DNA of 64,000 bases from Paenibacillus hemerocallicola (GTDB lineage Bacteria > Bacillota > Bacilli > Paenibacillales > NBRC-103111), in NCBI RefSeq assembly GCF_006265175.1, contig NZ_VDCQ01000002.1:141251-205250 (forward strand). Reading direction: 5' to 3'. Position numbers and translations under genes: made by a program. The notes under the pieces were generated by a model. That model saw only the letters and a list, made by a program, of their open reading frames with translations. It had not been told where the DNA came from and searched no databases. Position 1 is the stretch's first letter. Each line of letters opens with the position of its first letter. This document shows, piece after piece, positions 17,480 to 27,321 of this stretch.

Positions 17480-18952
17480 ATGTTACTTTTGGAACAAGCG
17501 ATTCGAACGGCATGGAATCAGAACGACCCCCGACAATTGTATACGGTGGCAAACGAGGGCAGCGATTACGGCTCGCTGCATGTCATCCGCCTCGCTCCCG
17601 GCGACGGAAGCTTGACGATCGATTGGAAAGACTTCGACGACGCACAGGCGAAGACATCGACGTACGTACTCGAATACAGGCTGCGCAATGAGCCGGATTC
17701 GGCACAGCGAGTGTCGTTAAGCGCTTCCTTCGGGAGCACGACGATATCCGGTCTCGTTAACGGCGCGGATTACGAGGTATTCGTGGAAGGTCGCGACCCG
17801 CAATCTGGCACGGAGCCGTCGGTCAGCCCGACCCGATTGTTTCGTCCCGGTTCCGTACCGGGGACGGTTATCAATTATATCCATCCCGAAGACTATACGT
17901 TCGGCTTCTCCGGCCGTTCGCCCGCAAGTCCGTCGATCGTCCGTCTTCCCGACGGGAATTTGCTTGCCTCCCACGACATTTACTGGGGCTTGGCCGGGCA
18001 AAATACGAGCGTCGTGCTTCGCTCGCGCGACGAAGGAGTTACGTGGGAATACGTGACGTTCCTGTATCCGTGCTTCTGGGGCAAGCTGTTCTTGCACCGC
18101 GACCGGCTGTATATGATCGCGACCGGCACCGAGTACGGCGCCCTTCTGATCGGCCGTTCGGACGACGGAGGCGAAACATGGAGCGAGCCGTCCGTCCTGA
18201 TCGAAGCCGGCAGCCGCGAGAAAGGCGGTCCTCACAAGGCGCCTATGCCGGTTATCGAGTACAAGGGTAGGCTGTGGACCGGCATCGACTACGGGTCTTG
18301 GTCGACGGGCTCCCATGCCTCCGGTCTCGTATCCGTACCGGCCGATGCCGACCTGTTGGATTCGGCGAGCTGGACGATCATGCCGTTCCTCCCTTACGAC
18401 CCGAATTGGCCTGGAGCGGTCGTAGGCGACAACAAAGCGGGGCTGCTCGAAGGAAACGCGGTAGTCAAGCCTGACGGGACGCTCGTCAACTTGCTCCGCT
18501 ACCAGACGAACGGTTGTACGCCGAGCTTCGGGCGGGCCATTATGCTTGCAGCCGACACGGACCGGCCGGCCGAGCCTCTCGTATTTCATAAGGTCATCGA
18601 CTTCTACGGCAATTTGTCCAAGTTTACCGTGTATCACGATCCGGTCTCGGCCAAATACTGGTCGCTCGTCAACCGGGTCAAGGGGCCGAACAACGGACAA
18701 CGAAACATTTTGACTCTCGTCAATTCGGACGATTTGGAAAATTGGCATATCGTCAAGGACATTCTCAACTATGACGACAATGGGTGGCCGGAAGATTCCA
18801 AGAAGGTCGGCTTCCAATACGTCGATTGGATTTTCAGCGGCGACGACATTTATGTAGCTTCCAGAACGGCTATCAACGGCGCTCACAATTTCCATAACGC
18901 CAACTATTTGACCTTTCACCGGGTCGACGATTTCCGGACACTGTCGCAATAA
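17480..18952 (+). CDS. Sialidase-like six-bladed beta-propeller protein with N-terminal FnIII-like domain
   Basis: The 490-residue protein has an N-terminal fibronectin III-like domain (about 25-115; LTIDWKDFDD, TTISGLVNGADYEVFVEG) and a C-terminal BNR/Asp-box propeller (two clear Asp boxes: SRDEGVTW and SDDGGETW). Exo-sialidases and related glycosidases have this fold, but a full Arg triad cannot be asserted by eye. No signal peptide is present, so it would act on imported material. GGAAGGG precedes the ATG at 17480; an in-frame TTG 12 bases upstream is less likely. It is the only plus-strand gene of this sector and carries an IclR operator. Together with the sulfatase downstream it suggests processing of acidic or sulfated glycans. 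Confidence 0.75.
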   Translation: MLLLEQAIRTAWNQNDPRQLYTVANEGSDYGSLHVIRLAPGDGSLTIDWKDFDDAQAKTSTYVLEYRLRNEPDSAQRVSLSASFGSTTISGLVNGADYEVFVEGRDPQSGTEPSVSPTRLFRPGSVPGTVINYIHPEDYTFGFSGRSPASPSIVRLPDGNLLASHDIYWGLAGQNTSVVLRSRDEGVTWEYVTFLYPCFWGKLFLHRDRLYMIATGTEYGALLIGRSDDGGETWSEPSVLIEAGSREKGGPHKAPMPVIEYKGRLWTGIDYGSWSTGSHASGLVSVPADADLLDSASWTIMPFLPYDPNWPGAVVGDNKAGLLEGNAVVKPDGTLVNLLRYQTNGCTPSFGRAIMLAADTDRPAEPLVFHKVIDFYGNLSKFTVYHDPVSAKYWSLVNRVKGPNNGQRNILTLVNSDDLENWHIVKDILNYDDNGWPEDSKKVGFQYVDWIFSGDDIYVASRTAINGAHNFHNANYLTFHRVDDFRTLSQ

Positions 18953-18965
18953 AGTCCCGATTGCA

Positions 18966-19009
18966 AAAAGCCCCGTTCTCCCTTTACCCGGGAAAACGGG
19001 GCCGCTTTT
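18966..19009. terminator. Bidirectional terminator between convergent genes
   Basis: GCCCCGTT and AACGGGGC arms, extended by CTCCC/GGGAA pairing, form a strong hairpin flanked by AAAAA on one side and CTTTT on the other. It serves the sialidase-like gene (+) and the sulfatase gene (-). Confidence 0.85.
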
Positions 19010-19023
19010 GTTCACAAAGCTCG

Positions 19024-20529
19024 TCAGGCATGGGAGATGCGCGGCATCGGCATCGATTCTTTGCCGAGCTCGGCCCATATATATTTCAGCAGCAGCTCCG
19101 ATTTCAACGAAGCGTAATCCGATTCGTTCCACAAATTGCGGATTTCCCCGGGATCCTGCCGGAGATCGAACAGCTCGCCGTATGTCTGGTTGTAGTATAC
19201 GGTAATTTTGTATCGCTCGCCTACATACGTTTTCTGGTGTATCGTCGTCGGCTCGTGACGGAATTCGCATAGGGCGTGATCGCGCGCCCGCTCTTCGGCA
19301 CCTTGCCAAACCGCACTCTGGTCGACACCCGTCATGGCGCAAGGCACCTCGATGCCGGCAAGGCTCAAGAAGGTCGGGGCCAAATCGACAAGCGATTGAA
19401 TCGCACCCGATCGTCTCCCGGCCGGGACATATCCCGGATAGCGGACGATAAAGGGCAGCTTGATCAAATCCTCGTAGTGGAATCCGCCCTTGTATTGCAG
19501 CCCGTGCTGCCCGTAGAAATGTCCGTGGTCGGTCGTAAATACGACGACCGTATTATCCGCCAAGCCGAGCTCCTCGAGCTTATCGAGTATGCTGCCGATA
19601 TACTTGTCCATCAGGCTGACCATCGCATAGTACGTCGCGACAAGCTTCTTCCGCTCGTCCTCAGGCAGCAGATGCGACCGGTAGCCGTGAGTCCCGAAGC
19701 CACTTTCCTTCAGATGAGTAAAGTCCGGCTTCTCCAGCTGCGTCAGCCCGAAGTGGGGAGGATTGCGGTCATGCTCGCCCGGCGTAACGGACGGAATCGT
19801 CAGACTGTCGGGATCGTACATCGTATCCCACGGCTCCGGCACAAGATAGTCGGGATGCGGATCGAAGAAGCTGGACCAGAGGAAAAACGGCTCGTCGCTC
19901 CGCTTATACTGCTCCAACAAGGTGTTGGAACGTTCCGCGATCCACGTATTGTAGTGATACTTCTCCGGAATGGCCCATTTGTGAAGCGTCGGCTTCATCG
20001 TGCCCGTAGGCGGCAAGAAGTACTCTCTCCAGTTCGAGCAGCCCTTCTCCTCCATCCAGATCGCGTAATGCTGTCCTACGAGAAATTCGTTCGTATGGTT
20101 CCGAGCCAGCTCCACGTGATCGAAGCCGTAGAACGGTCCGTTAAACTTCCGCCAATACTCCAAATCCTGCAAAATACCGATCGATTCCAGCGATGAATAG
20201 GTTTCCGTCGCCCGGGTCGGTTGAAAATGCGCCTTGCCTACGAGAGCGGTTTTGTAGCCGCCTGCGCGGAAATCTTCGCCGACGGTATGCCGGTCCTCCA
20301 GCAATTTCGTTCCGAGCGTCCAGGCGCCATGCTGGCTCGGGTACATCCCCGTTATAATCGATGCGCGAGTCGGCGTACAGGTCGGATTCGGACAGTAAGC
20401 CCGCGTGAAGGTCGTTCCTTCGTCGGCCAGCCGATCCAGATTCGGCGTCTTCAGCTCGGGATTGCCCGCCCCCAGCGTATTCCAATGCTGCTGATCGCTC
20501 GTAATGAGCAAAATGTTAGGTCGTTTCAA
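19024..20529 (-). CDS. Sulfatase (arylsulfatase family)
   Basis: The 501-residue protein belongs to the type I sulfatases. It starts MKRPNILLITSDQQ with the metal-binding Asp pair region, and carries the formylglycine motif CTPTRASIITG, where Cys is oxidised by a maturase. Further metal ligands are in VVVFTTDHGHFYGQHG. There is no signal peptide, so it probably desulfates imported sugars. It is transcribed away from the AraC gene at 20660 and convergent with the sialidase-like gene. Activity requires a formylglycine-generating or anaerobic maturase, which is not in this window. Confidence 0.92.
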   Translation of the reverse strand: MKRPNILLITSDQQHWNTLGAGNPELKTPNLDRLADEGTTFTRAYCPNPTCTPTRASIITGMYPSQHGAWTLGTKLLEDRHTVGEDFRAGGYKTALVGKAHFQPTRATETYSSLESIGILQDLEYWRKFNGPFYGFDHVELARNHTNEFLVGQHYAIWMEEKGCSNWREYFLPPTGTMKPTLHKWAIPEKYHYNTWIAERSNTLLEQYKRSDEPFFLWSSFFDPHPDYLVPEPWDTMYDPDSLTIPSVTPGEHDRNPPHFGLTQLEKPDFTHLKESGFGTHGYRSHLLPEDERKKLVATYYAMVSLMDKYIGSILDKLEELGLADNTVVVFTTDHGHFYGQHGLQYKGGFHYEDLIKLPFIVRYPGYVPAGRRSGAIQSLVDLAPTFLSLAGIEVPCAMTGVDQSAVWQGAEERARDHALCEFRHEPTTIHQKTYVGERYKITVYYNQTYGELFDLRQDPGEIRNLWNESDYASLKSELLLKYIWAELGKESMPMPRISHA

Positions 20530-20659
20530 CTACAGTCAGCTCCTCCCGACATTGTATGTCCATATCCGCCAGTCATAACTCCAATGTAGCTTGCATCCGA
20601 CCTGAAGGAAATACCATAATGTATTTATCAAAATGTAGGGTCGGGAGAGTCGAACGGAT

Positions 20660-21523
20660 ATGCGGGAGTATGCCACCGAATACGCGGATTACTGGTTCAA
20701 CGTTCCTTCCGGGTTCGAAAAATCCGGGGGCGTCTGGCTCGTAAGGGCCGGCAAAAATATAGCGAAGCCGAATTACGAGGTCGGACCGAAACAAATCGAA
20801 TGCTTCGGCCTTCATTTTATTATCAACGGGTCCGCCCTCTTGGAATATAACGGAAACCCAGTATCTCTGCAAAAAGGCGATATATTTTGCTTGTATCCGC
20901 ATATTTCGTGCAAGTACCGCACCGCCTCCGGCAAGCCGCCGCTGGAAATGGTCTGGCTGACGATGAGCGGCCCCCAGACGGAGGCCATGCTGGAAATGGC
21001 CGGCATTACGCGGCAACGGCCTTATCGGCATAATGGGATTAGCCGCCCTGTCGGAAAGGCGCTCGAGCAGACGGAATCGTTCATCGGAGGCAAGCCGGTC
21101 GGTAAATTGAAGCTGAATGCGTTCATTCACCACCTCTTCGCTTTGCTGGAAGCGGATGTTCCCGAGGAGGCGGAGTCCGGCAATTTCGCTGAAGGAGATT
21201 GGCTAGATTGGGCGGTACGATATTTGCGCCTGCATTACACGGAGCCGCTCCGGATCGAGCAGCTGGCCCAATTGGTCGGCGTCCACCGCACCCATTTCTC
21301 TCACGTTTTTGCCAAGACGATCGGCGTATCGCCTCAGAAGTTTTTGCTCCGGCTAAGAATGGATCGGGCGAATGAGCTGCTGCGCGATACGGAGCTTTCG
21401 ATCGGAGAGATCGCCTTGTCCGTCGGCTATCCGGATCTGTACGCCTTCTCGCGGGCATATAAGACTCACACGGGGCACTCCCCGACCGATTACCGGTATC
21501 GAGCGGGAAATAATCGATATTGA
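20660..21523 (+). CDS. AraC-family transcriptional regulator
   Basis: The 287-residue protein has an N-terminal cupin sensor (about 20-110; FGLHFIINGSALLEYNGNP, LQKGDIFCLYPH) and a C-terminal AraC double HTH (about 185-285; RIEQLAQLVGVHRTHFSHVFAK, IGEIALSVGYPDLYAFSRAYK, HSPTDYRY). It is divergent from the sulfatase gene with a 130-bp intergenic region, so it is the likely regulator of the sulfatase. A GGGAGAG sequence lies upstream of the ATG with rather long spacing, so the start is moderately certain. Confidence 0.88.
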   Translation: MREYATEYADYWFNVPSGFEKSGGVWLVRAGKNIAKPNYEVGPKQIECFGLHFIINGSALLEYNGNPVSLQKGDIFCLYPHISCKYRTASGKPPLEMVWLTMSGPQTEAMLEMAGITRQRPYRHNGISRPVGKALEQTESFIGGKPVGKLKLNAFIHHLFALLEADVPEEAESGNFAEGDWLDWAVRYLRLHYTEPLRIEQLAQLVGVHRTHFSHVFAKTIGVSPQKFLLRLRMDRANELLRDTELSIGEIALSVGYPDLYAFSRAYKTHTGHSPTDYRYRAGNNRY

Positions 21524-21737
21524 TTTGCGTCGCCGGCTTTAGACCCTTATCCCGACTCATCATAAGCCCGCTTTACAAATTTTTAACGTTGCCATATCGA
21601 TTAACGAACCGATTTCCCGCACCCGGCGGTATCCGGATGGCATTTCGGTCGCGAGCAGCAAAAAAGCCCCCCGCGGCCGCTTCATCCCGAAAAGGCAAAC
21701 GAAAGGGAGCTTCTCAAACCAATCGCGAGGCGCGCCC

Positions 21738-22856
21738 TCACTGCCCGAATTTCTCCATAAAGCTCCTGATCCGCGCGGAAGGCTGCATGCCCAATTCTTT
21801 ATTCAATCGGTCCTTGAGCTCTTCATACAGCTTGCGGATCGCAGCGATGTCCCCCCTCCCCGCCAGCAGATGGAGCATCTCGTCGTAATACATTTCAGAG
21901 TAAGGCTCGAGCGCGATCAGCTTTCTCCAAATCGCTTCCTGATCCTCGTCGGTCGCCGCGCGCACGCTCCGTTCGAGCAGCCGCACATAGTCGGCCCGAA
22001 GCTGCAGGCGCAGCGGAACCGCCCAAGTGTAAGCCTCCGCTTCCAGCAGATCGCCCCGGTACAAAGCCAGCATATCTCCGATCGGTTCGTTGCCGGGCTT
22101 GCGCAACCGCATCATCAGCGTCTGGGCGTCGCTATGCACGCAGTCTGTCCGCATCACATACCTCTCGTCGGCGAACGAAATGGCGTTCGGAAAACCGAGC
22201 TTTTTCAGCAGGCTTCTCAAATGATACATCGTCGTATGAAATATTTGCTGCGCCCGCACCGCTTCGGTATCCGGCCACAGATCGGCCAAAATCCGGTGGC
22301 GATGCACCGGTTCGCCGTGGGTATGCCAAAGATAGGCGAACAGCTCCTTCACTTTTTTCGTGCGCCATGCCACCAAGCTATCCCCCGCGCCGAACAATTC
22401 CAAGCTGCCCAGAACGCGCAGGCGCAGCGGCGCAAGCACGGCCGAATCGTTCCGCTCGGCAGCCGGATGCTCGGCGGCATCGGCCCGGTGCGGCTCCTGC
22501 CGCTTCCCGTATCGCTCAAGCGCTTTGACCAGCCTCATTTTCGATAATGGCTTCAATAAGTAGTCCATCGCGTTGACGTCGAAGGCATCGACGGCATATT
22601 CGTGATAAGCGGTGACGAAAATGATTTGCACGGAAGGATGGATCGCCGCCAGCCTCTCAGCGGCATATAAACCGTTCATTCCCGGCATCTCGATGTCCAG
22701 AAAAACGAGATCCACGTCCGAAACCGCCATATGGTTCAAAGCGTCGGCTGCATGGAGAAATTTTCCCGAGACGGTAACGCCGCCTATTTCCGCAAGCAAT
22801 ATTTCGAGCAAATCGAGGGCAATCTCCTCGTCGTCAATCAAAACGGCATTAATCAT
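21738..22856 (-). CDS. Response regulator with BTAD (SARP-like) output
   Basis: The 372-residue protein has a receiver domain (AVLIDDEEIALDLLE; Asp in VDLVFLDIEMPGMNG; FVTAYHEYAVDAF; MDYLLKPL), a central winged-helix-like region (AWRTKKVKELFAYLWH, HRHRILADLWPDT), and a C-terminal bacterial transcriptional activator domain (about 265-370; ALYRGDLLEAEAYTWAVPLR, LYEELKDRLNKELGMQPS). The ATG overlaps the end of the upstream dual-kinase gene by 8 bp, which makes the two a translationally coupled two-component system. REC-BTAD regulators are a known but uncommon class in Bacillota. The target is unknown. Confidence 0.9.
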   Translation of the reverse strand: MINAVLIDDEEIALDLLEILLAEIGGVTVSGKFLHAADALNHMAVSDVDLVFLDIEMPGMNGLYAAERLAAIHPSVQIIFVTAYHEYAVDAFDVNAMDYLLKPLSKMRLVKALERYGKRQEPHRADAAEHPAAERNDSAVLAPLRLRVLGSLELFGAGDSLVAWRTKKVKELFAYLWHTHGEPVHRHRILADLWPDTEAVRAQQIFHTTMYHLRSLLKKLGFPNAISFADERYVMRTDCVHSDAQTLMMRLRKPGNEPIGDMLALYRGDLLEAEAYTWAVPLRLQLRADYVRLLERSVRAATDEDQEAIWRKLIALEPYSEMYYDEMLHLLAGRGDIAAIRKLYEELKDRLNKELGMQPSARIRSFMEKFGQ

Positions 22857-25800
22857 GCGGTTCCTCCGGGAGCGTAAATTTGACGATCGTTCCTTTACCG
22901 ATTTCGCTGGCGATTTCCAGCTTCCGCCCGTACAGCATTTGCAGCCTTCGGTTCACATTGCCGATACCGACCCCTTTGCCGGCTCCGGATTTCAGCATGG
23001 ACAACGTGTCGGGGGTCATTCCCGCCCCATCGTCCTCCACGCTTATTTGAATGCAACCGTTTGCCCGCCGTACCGTAACATGGACGGTCCCCCCGGCCAG
23101 CTTCGGCCCGATACCGTGCCGGATCGCATTTTCCACGAGCGGCTGAATCGTAAGCGGGGGCAGGAGGAACGTATGCGTCTCATCCACATGCAGGCATACG
23201 CGCAGTCTGCTGCCGAAGCGCAACTGCTCGATGGCGGCATAAGCCTGCACCAGTTCGAGCTCCCGCTCGAGCAAAATCGATTGATCGTCGAACGTAAACG
23301 TGAATTTGGCTCTCAAATAAGTCGTCAGGTTAAGTAGCGTCTCTCTCAGCTTGTCGATGTCCTTATAGCTGAGTCCCATGATCGCATTCAGGCTGTTGTA
23401 GAGGAAATGGGGCGTAATTTGCGCTTGCAAATAGTCCAGCTCTTTGCGCGAAGCCCGTTCGACCGATTGCTTCATATAGAGAAGCGATTGCATTCTCGCT
23501 TTCAGCTCCGCCGGCTCGAACGGCTTCTGCAAAATATCGTTCGCCCCCGCCTGAAACGAAGCCACCATATCGCCGATCTGTCCGGAAGCGGTCAGCATCA
23601 GGACCGGCAGCTCCGCTACGCCATGGAGGACTCGGATTTCCCGGCACACTTCGATGCCCGACATATGCGGCATCATGACGTCCAACAGCACGATGTCCGG
23701 CAAAGGGGCATGCTTCAGCTTAGCCAGAGCTTCTTCTCCGCTGTGCACTGCTCTATACGCAAAGTTCATCGAGGATACGATATCGATCAGCACCTTCAAA
23801 TTGGACAGCTCGTCGTCCACCAGCAGTACGGTCGCTTCGCCCCGCTTCCCGCTCTCGAGAGAGATCGCCATGGAAATACCCGCGACATCCGTCTGCGCCT
23901 GAAGAGCGGTAGAGGCGGACGCCGCTTGACCGCCTCCGGCGATTTGCAGCGTAAACGTGAAGCATGATCCTTCGCCTTCCTCGGATTTCAGCTCCAGCTC
24001 TCCCCCTTGCAGCTCGATGAGCTGCTTCGTAATGCTGAGTCCCAAACCGATGCCGCCGACTCGAGGTCCATCATCCGTCCCGTGCTGCTCATACGGTCGA
24101 AAAATGCGTTCCCGCTGCCCGGCCGGTATGCCCCTGCCCGTATCGGACACGGAAATGGCCAGCCGATCGCCGCGCCGATCGGCGAAAATGCGCACCGTTC
24201 CCCGATCGGTGAACTTCAAGGCGTTTTCCAGCAAATTGTGCAGCACCTGCCGCAGCCTGTTCTCATCCGCCCGCACGAGCGGAACGTCTTCCCCGAGCTC
24301 GCACGTTACGACGACCCGCTTGTTCGTATGAAAGACGAGAAGCATGTCCATGACGAAACGGACCGTCATCCGTACATCCACTGCCGTCATATTCATATGA
24401 AGCCGACCTTGCCTGATTTGGGACATGTCCAAAATGTCGTGAACGAGCCCGGCCAGTCTCCGGCCGACCGAATTCAGCAGCCATACGTTTTCGCGATGCT
24501 TCGGATCCAGCGCCGTCGATACGTCATCCAGCATCGTTTGCGACAAATTGACGATGCCGTGCAGTGGCGTCCTGAGCTCGTGAGACGTCTTGGCCAGAAA
24601 CTCGTCCTTCAGCCGATCGTATGCGATCAACTGCCTGGACAGCCGTTCCTTCTCGAGAAATGCCTGCTGCAGCCTGAGAGACATCAGGAGCGCTTGCGAG
24701 AATACGAGCAGCAGCGGCGTCACCGCGACATAGACCGGAGCTTCGATGGCGAACAAATAACGGTACTGGCAGACGACGATATTGATGATCATAAAAAGCA
24801 CGCCGAGCACGACATAGGACGTTCCCGGCGTCCCTTTGCTCCGGCTGCTTATAAGGGCGTACACGATCTGCAGGAAAATCGCCGTCTGCATGAACATGCT
24901 CGGCAGCAAACCGTACGATAGGACGGAATTGGGGACAAGCACGATCAACGCCATATAAACGTATAAAATACGGCGCAGCCATCGGTGCGCGGCACGCTCC
25001 TCCTCGCCGATGCAGCGGTATACGTACAAACTGAAAAAAAACGAAGCGAGGATCGACCATAAATACAACATTTTTTGCAGCCATTCGAAAGGAAACGCCG
25101 GAAACAGCATCACCGCGACAATCTCGTTGTCGATCGTGAAATACAGACCGGTGAACAGGCAGAACAAGCTCAAATGCATCAAATACCGCTCTTGGCGCCA
25201 TTGCCGGAACATCCCGGCGAAATACAAGCCGAACGTCAGCATGACCGTAATAAGGACCATATCGATCATCCGCGATTTGTCCCGGTTGTCCGCCACATCC
25301 GAGGCGAAGCCGAATTCGGGCGTCTGGACGAGACCTCCGTTCGAATACACGAAGTTCGCCACTTGGATAATAATGTCCACGGAGCCCGTCTCCAGCTTCT
25401 CCGTCCCGAGAAACGGCAAGTTGCTCGCGACGAAGCCGGATCCCGTCAACGCCGGCGTCCCGCTCCCCCCCTTATCGACCCCGTTCAAATAGATGCGGCT
25501 GGACAAGCGGATTTTTTTCGCCCGCAGGCTGTATACTTCGGGCTGCGCCAACCGAACGGTCAATCGGTACGTCCCGGCCCCGTAACCGTACGATCGACCT
25601 CCGGCTACGAAGCCGTTCCAGTTCCCGGGCACCCGAACGAGCTCGCGTCCCGCAGCCAGAGCCGGATCGTTCCGGAAATCGTCGGGACCAAGCAGCCGAC
25701 CGTCGTAAAACTCCCATTCGCCGCGCAACGGGATCGCTCCCCGGTTCTGAAAATCCCAAGCAATCGCGTCCAGACTTCCACCGACCGCCTGGGGAAACTC

Positions 25801-25944
25801 GCGGGGAGGAAATAGCAGTTGGGCGGCGACGATCCCGTTCAGGAGCAAATAGGCGAAAATGCAGCAAAGCATCACAAGAAAACGTTTATTTTTCATCGCA
25901 ATCCCAATCTGTACGTTATGCCGTATCCGTGATTCTTCTTCCAT
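22849..25944 (-). CDS. 7TM-DISM hybrid histidine kinase with two kinase modules (copy 1)
   Basis: The 1031-residue receptor has an N-terminal signal anchor, a galactose-binding-like sensor domain (about 55-210; LRGEWEFYDGRLLGPDDF, RVPGNWNGF), seven membrane helices of the 7TM-DISM type (about 225-420), a coiled linker, HisKA (His in [15 protein letters not shown]), HATPase_c (NLLENALKFTD, DTGRGIP), a receiver (VLLVDDELSNLK; Asp in DIVLLDVMMPHMSG), then a second, LytS/YesM-type kinase core (LQAQITPHFLYNSLNAIMG) with its own HATPase_c (LVENAIRHGI, DDGAGM). The ATG at 25944 has GGGGTGG upstream. It is coupled to the REC-BTAD gene. A homologue with the same architecture lies at 43731-46832. Ligand is probably a carbohydrate. 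Confidence 0.9.
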   Translation of the reverse strand: MEEESRIRHNVQIGIAMKNKRFLVMLCCIFAYLLLNGIVAAQLLFPPREFPQAVGGSLDAIAWDFQNRGAIPLRGEWEFYDGRLLGPDDFRNDPALAAGRELVRVPGNWNGFVAGGRSYGYGAGTYRLTVRLAQPEVYSLRAKKIRLSSRIYLNGVDKGGSGTPALTGSGFVASNLPFLGTEKLETGSVDIIIQVANFVYSNGGLVQTPEFGFASDVADNRDKSRMIDMVLITVMLTFGLYFAGMFRQWRQERYLMHLSLFCLFTGLYFTIDNEIVAVMLFPAFPFEWLQKMLYLWSILASFFFSLYVYRCIGEEERAAHRWLRRILYVYMALIVLVPNSVLSYGLLPSMFMQTAIFLQIVYALISSRSKGTPGTSYVVLGVLFMIINIVVCQYRYLFAIEAPVYVAVTPLLLVFSQALLMSLRLQQAFLEKERLSRQLIAYDRLKDEFLAKTSHELRTPLHGIVNLSQTMLDDVSTALDPKHRENVWLLNSVGRRLAGLVHDILDMSQIRQGRLHMNMTAVDVRMTVRFVMDMLLVFHTNKRVVVTCELGEDVPLVRADENRLRQVLHNLLENALKFTDRGTVRIFADRRGDRLAISVSDTGRGIPAGQRERIFRPYEQHGTDDGPRVGGIGLGLSITKQLIELQGGELELKSEEGEGSCFTFTLQIAGGGQAASASTALQAQTDVAGISMAISLESGKRGEATVLLVDDELSNLKVLIDIVSSMNFAYRAVHSGEEALAKLKHAPLPDIVLLDVMMPHMSGIEVCREIRVLHGVAELPVLMLTASGQIGDMVASFQAGANDILQKPFEPAELKARMQSLLYMKQSVERASRKELDYLQAQITPHFLYNSLNAIMGLSYKDIDKLRETLLNLTTYLRAKFTFTFDDQSILLERELELVQAYAAIEQLRFGSRLRVCLHVDETHTFLLPPLTIQPLVENAIRHGIGPKLAGGTVHVTVRRANGCIQISVEDDGAGMTPDTLSMLKSGAGKGVGIGNVNRRLQMLYGRKLEIASEIGKGTIVKFTLPEEPHD

Positions 25945-26282
25945 TATAAAACCACCCCCCGAAAAAAACCTCACATCCCGCACCCTATTTCCCATTATTT
26001 CGACAAGCCGTTCCGCAAGGGAAAAAAATGGGTTTCTGCCAACGGGCGAGAGCGGCGTAGCATGGCCAAGATTCGCGGATAAATCGCGTCTTTATGCCTA
26101 TTTGACGGTTGTTGACACTAAGGAATCCAATAGGATAACCTAGCTAAAGACCATCACGATTAGGATGGGAGAACTATATCCTTATCGGGTCCGAACATAC
26201 ATAGAACGACACGAACAACCGACACAAGATCCGGTTCTATCCTCATACAAGCCGGAACCGGACCGTAAGGAGCCTTACTCAT

Positions 26283-27311
26283 ATGGAAGACGCATGGATA
26301 CGCGGCGCCAAGTTTCTTATCGTGGACGACCAAGAATATAACGTGAGCCTTTTGGAGCGAATATTGATCCGGGCCGGATTTGAGAATTGGCGGTCGACGA
26401 CGGACCCTCTGTTGATCGATTCCCTATACGACGAATCGGCTCCCGATATCGTCCTGCTGGATCTGCATATGCCCGAGATGGACGGCTTTACCGCACTCAA
26501 GCTGTTAAGAAGCAAAATTCCGGAGCAGCAATATTTGCCGATTCTCGTGCTGACCGCGGACGTCTCGAGCGAAGCCAAACAAAAAGCGCTGCTCGGCGGC
26601 GCAAACGACTTTCTGACGAAGCCGTTCGACAAGTCGGAGGTCGTCCTCCGCATCACCAATCTGCTTAAGACGCGCTACCTCCATTTGCAATTGCAAAACC
26701 ATAATGCGCAGCTGGAAGACCGGGTAAAAGAAAGAACGAGCGAGCTGGAGAAGGCCAAATTCGAAATATTGGAGCTTCTCGGCCGGACGTCGGAATACAG
26801 GGACGACGTTACGGAGCAGCATACCCAGCGGGTAGGCCAATTGTCGGGCATGATCGCCCGGGAATTGGGGCTGCCTGCTAGCGAAGCCGAGCTGATCCGG
26901 CTCGCCTCCCCGCTTCACGATATCGGCAAAATCGGCATTCCCGATCGTATTTTGTTGAAGCCGGGCCGCTTTACCGAGGAAGAATTCGAGGAAATGAAAA
27001 CCCACGCCGGCATCGGGGCGAGCATTCTGGACGGCAGTCTGTTTCCGGTGCTGCAGGTAGCCAAAGTGATTGCGCTTACCCATCACGAGCGTTGGGACGG
27101 ACGCGGATATCCGAGCGGACTGAAGGGAAGCGACATTCCGCTTGCCGGCAGAATCGTCGCCATCGCCGATTTTTACGATGCTTTGACTCATCAGCGCCCT
27201 TACAAGCAGGCGTGGACAAAAGAAGAAACCGTTGAGGAAATCCGCAAGCAGCGGGGAGCCCACTTCGATCCGGAAATTGTGGACGCCTTTTTGAAAATTA
27301 TAGAACGGTAG
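26283..27311 (+). CDS. Response regulator with HD-GYP cyclic-di-GMP phosphodiesterase domain
   Basis: The 342-residue protein has an N-terminal receiver ([10 protein letters not shown]; Asp in [20 protein letters not shown]), a short coiled coil ([19 protein letters not shown]) and an HD-GYP domain with [10 protein letters not shown] and [16 protein letters not shown] domains hydrolyse cyclic di-GMP, so phosphorylation likely tunes second-messenger levels. AAGGAG lies upstream of the ATG. It is the first gene of the four-gene H-NOX operon, 10 bp before the H-NOX gene. The 338-bp gap 25945-26282 before it contains a TTGACA-like element (26112-26117) but no gene. Confidence 0.95.
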   Translation: MEDAWIRGAKFLIVDDQEYNVSLLERILIRAGFENWRSTTDPLLIDSLYDESAPDIVLLDLHMPEMDGFTALKLLRSKIPEQQYLPILVLTADVSSEAKQKALLGGANDFLTKPFDKSEVVLRITNLLKTRYLHLQLQNHNAQLEDRVKERTSELEKAKFEILELLGRTSEYRDDVTEQHTQRVGQLSGMIARELGLPASEAELIRLASPLHDIGKIGIPDRILLKPGRFTEEEFEEMKTHAGIGASILDGSLFPVLQVAKVIALTHHERWDGRGYPSGLKGSDIPLAGRIVAIADFYDALTHQRPYKQAWTKEETVEEIRKQRGAHFDPEIVDAFLKIIER

Positions 27312-27321
27312 GTACCTGCTC

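Noticed and set aside
17717..19342. A 541-codon minus-strand open frame opposite the sialidase-like gene
   Set aside because: It is Arg-rich without domains and lies antisense to a gene with Asp boxes and a regulated promoter.
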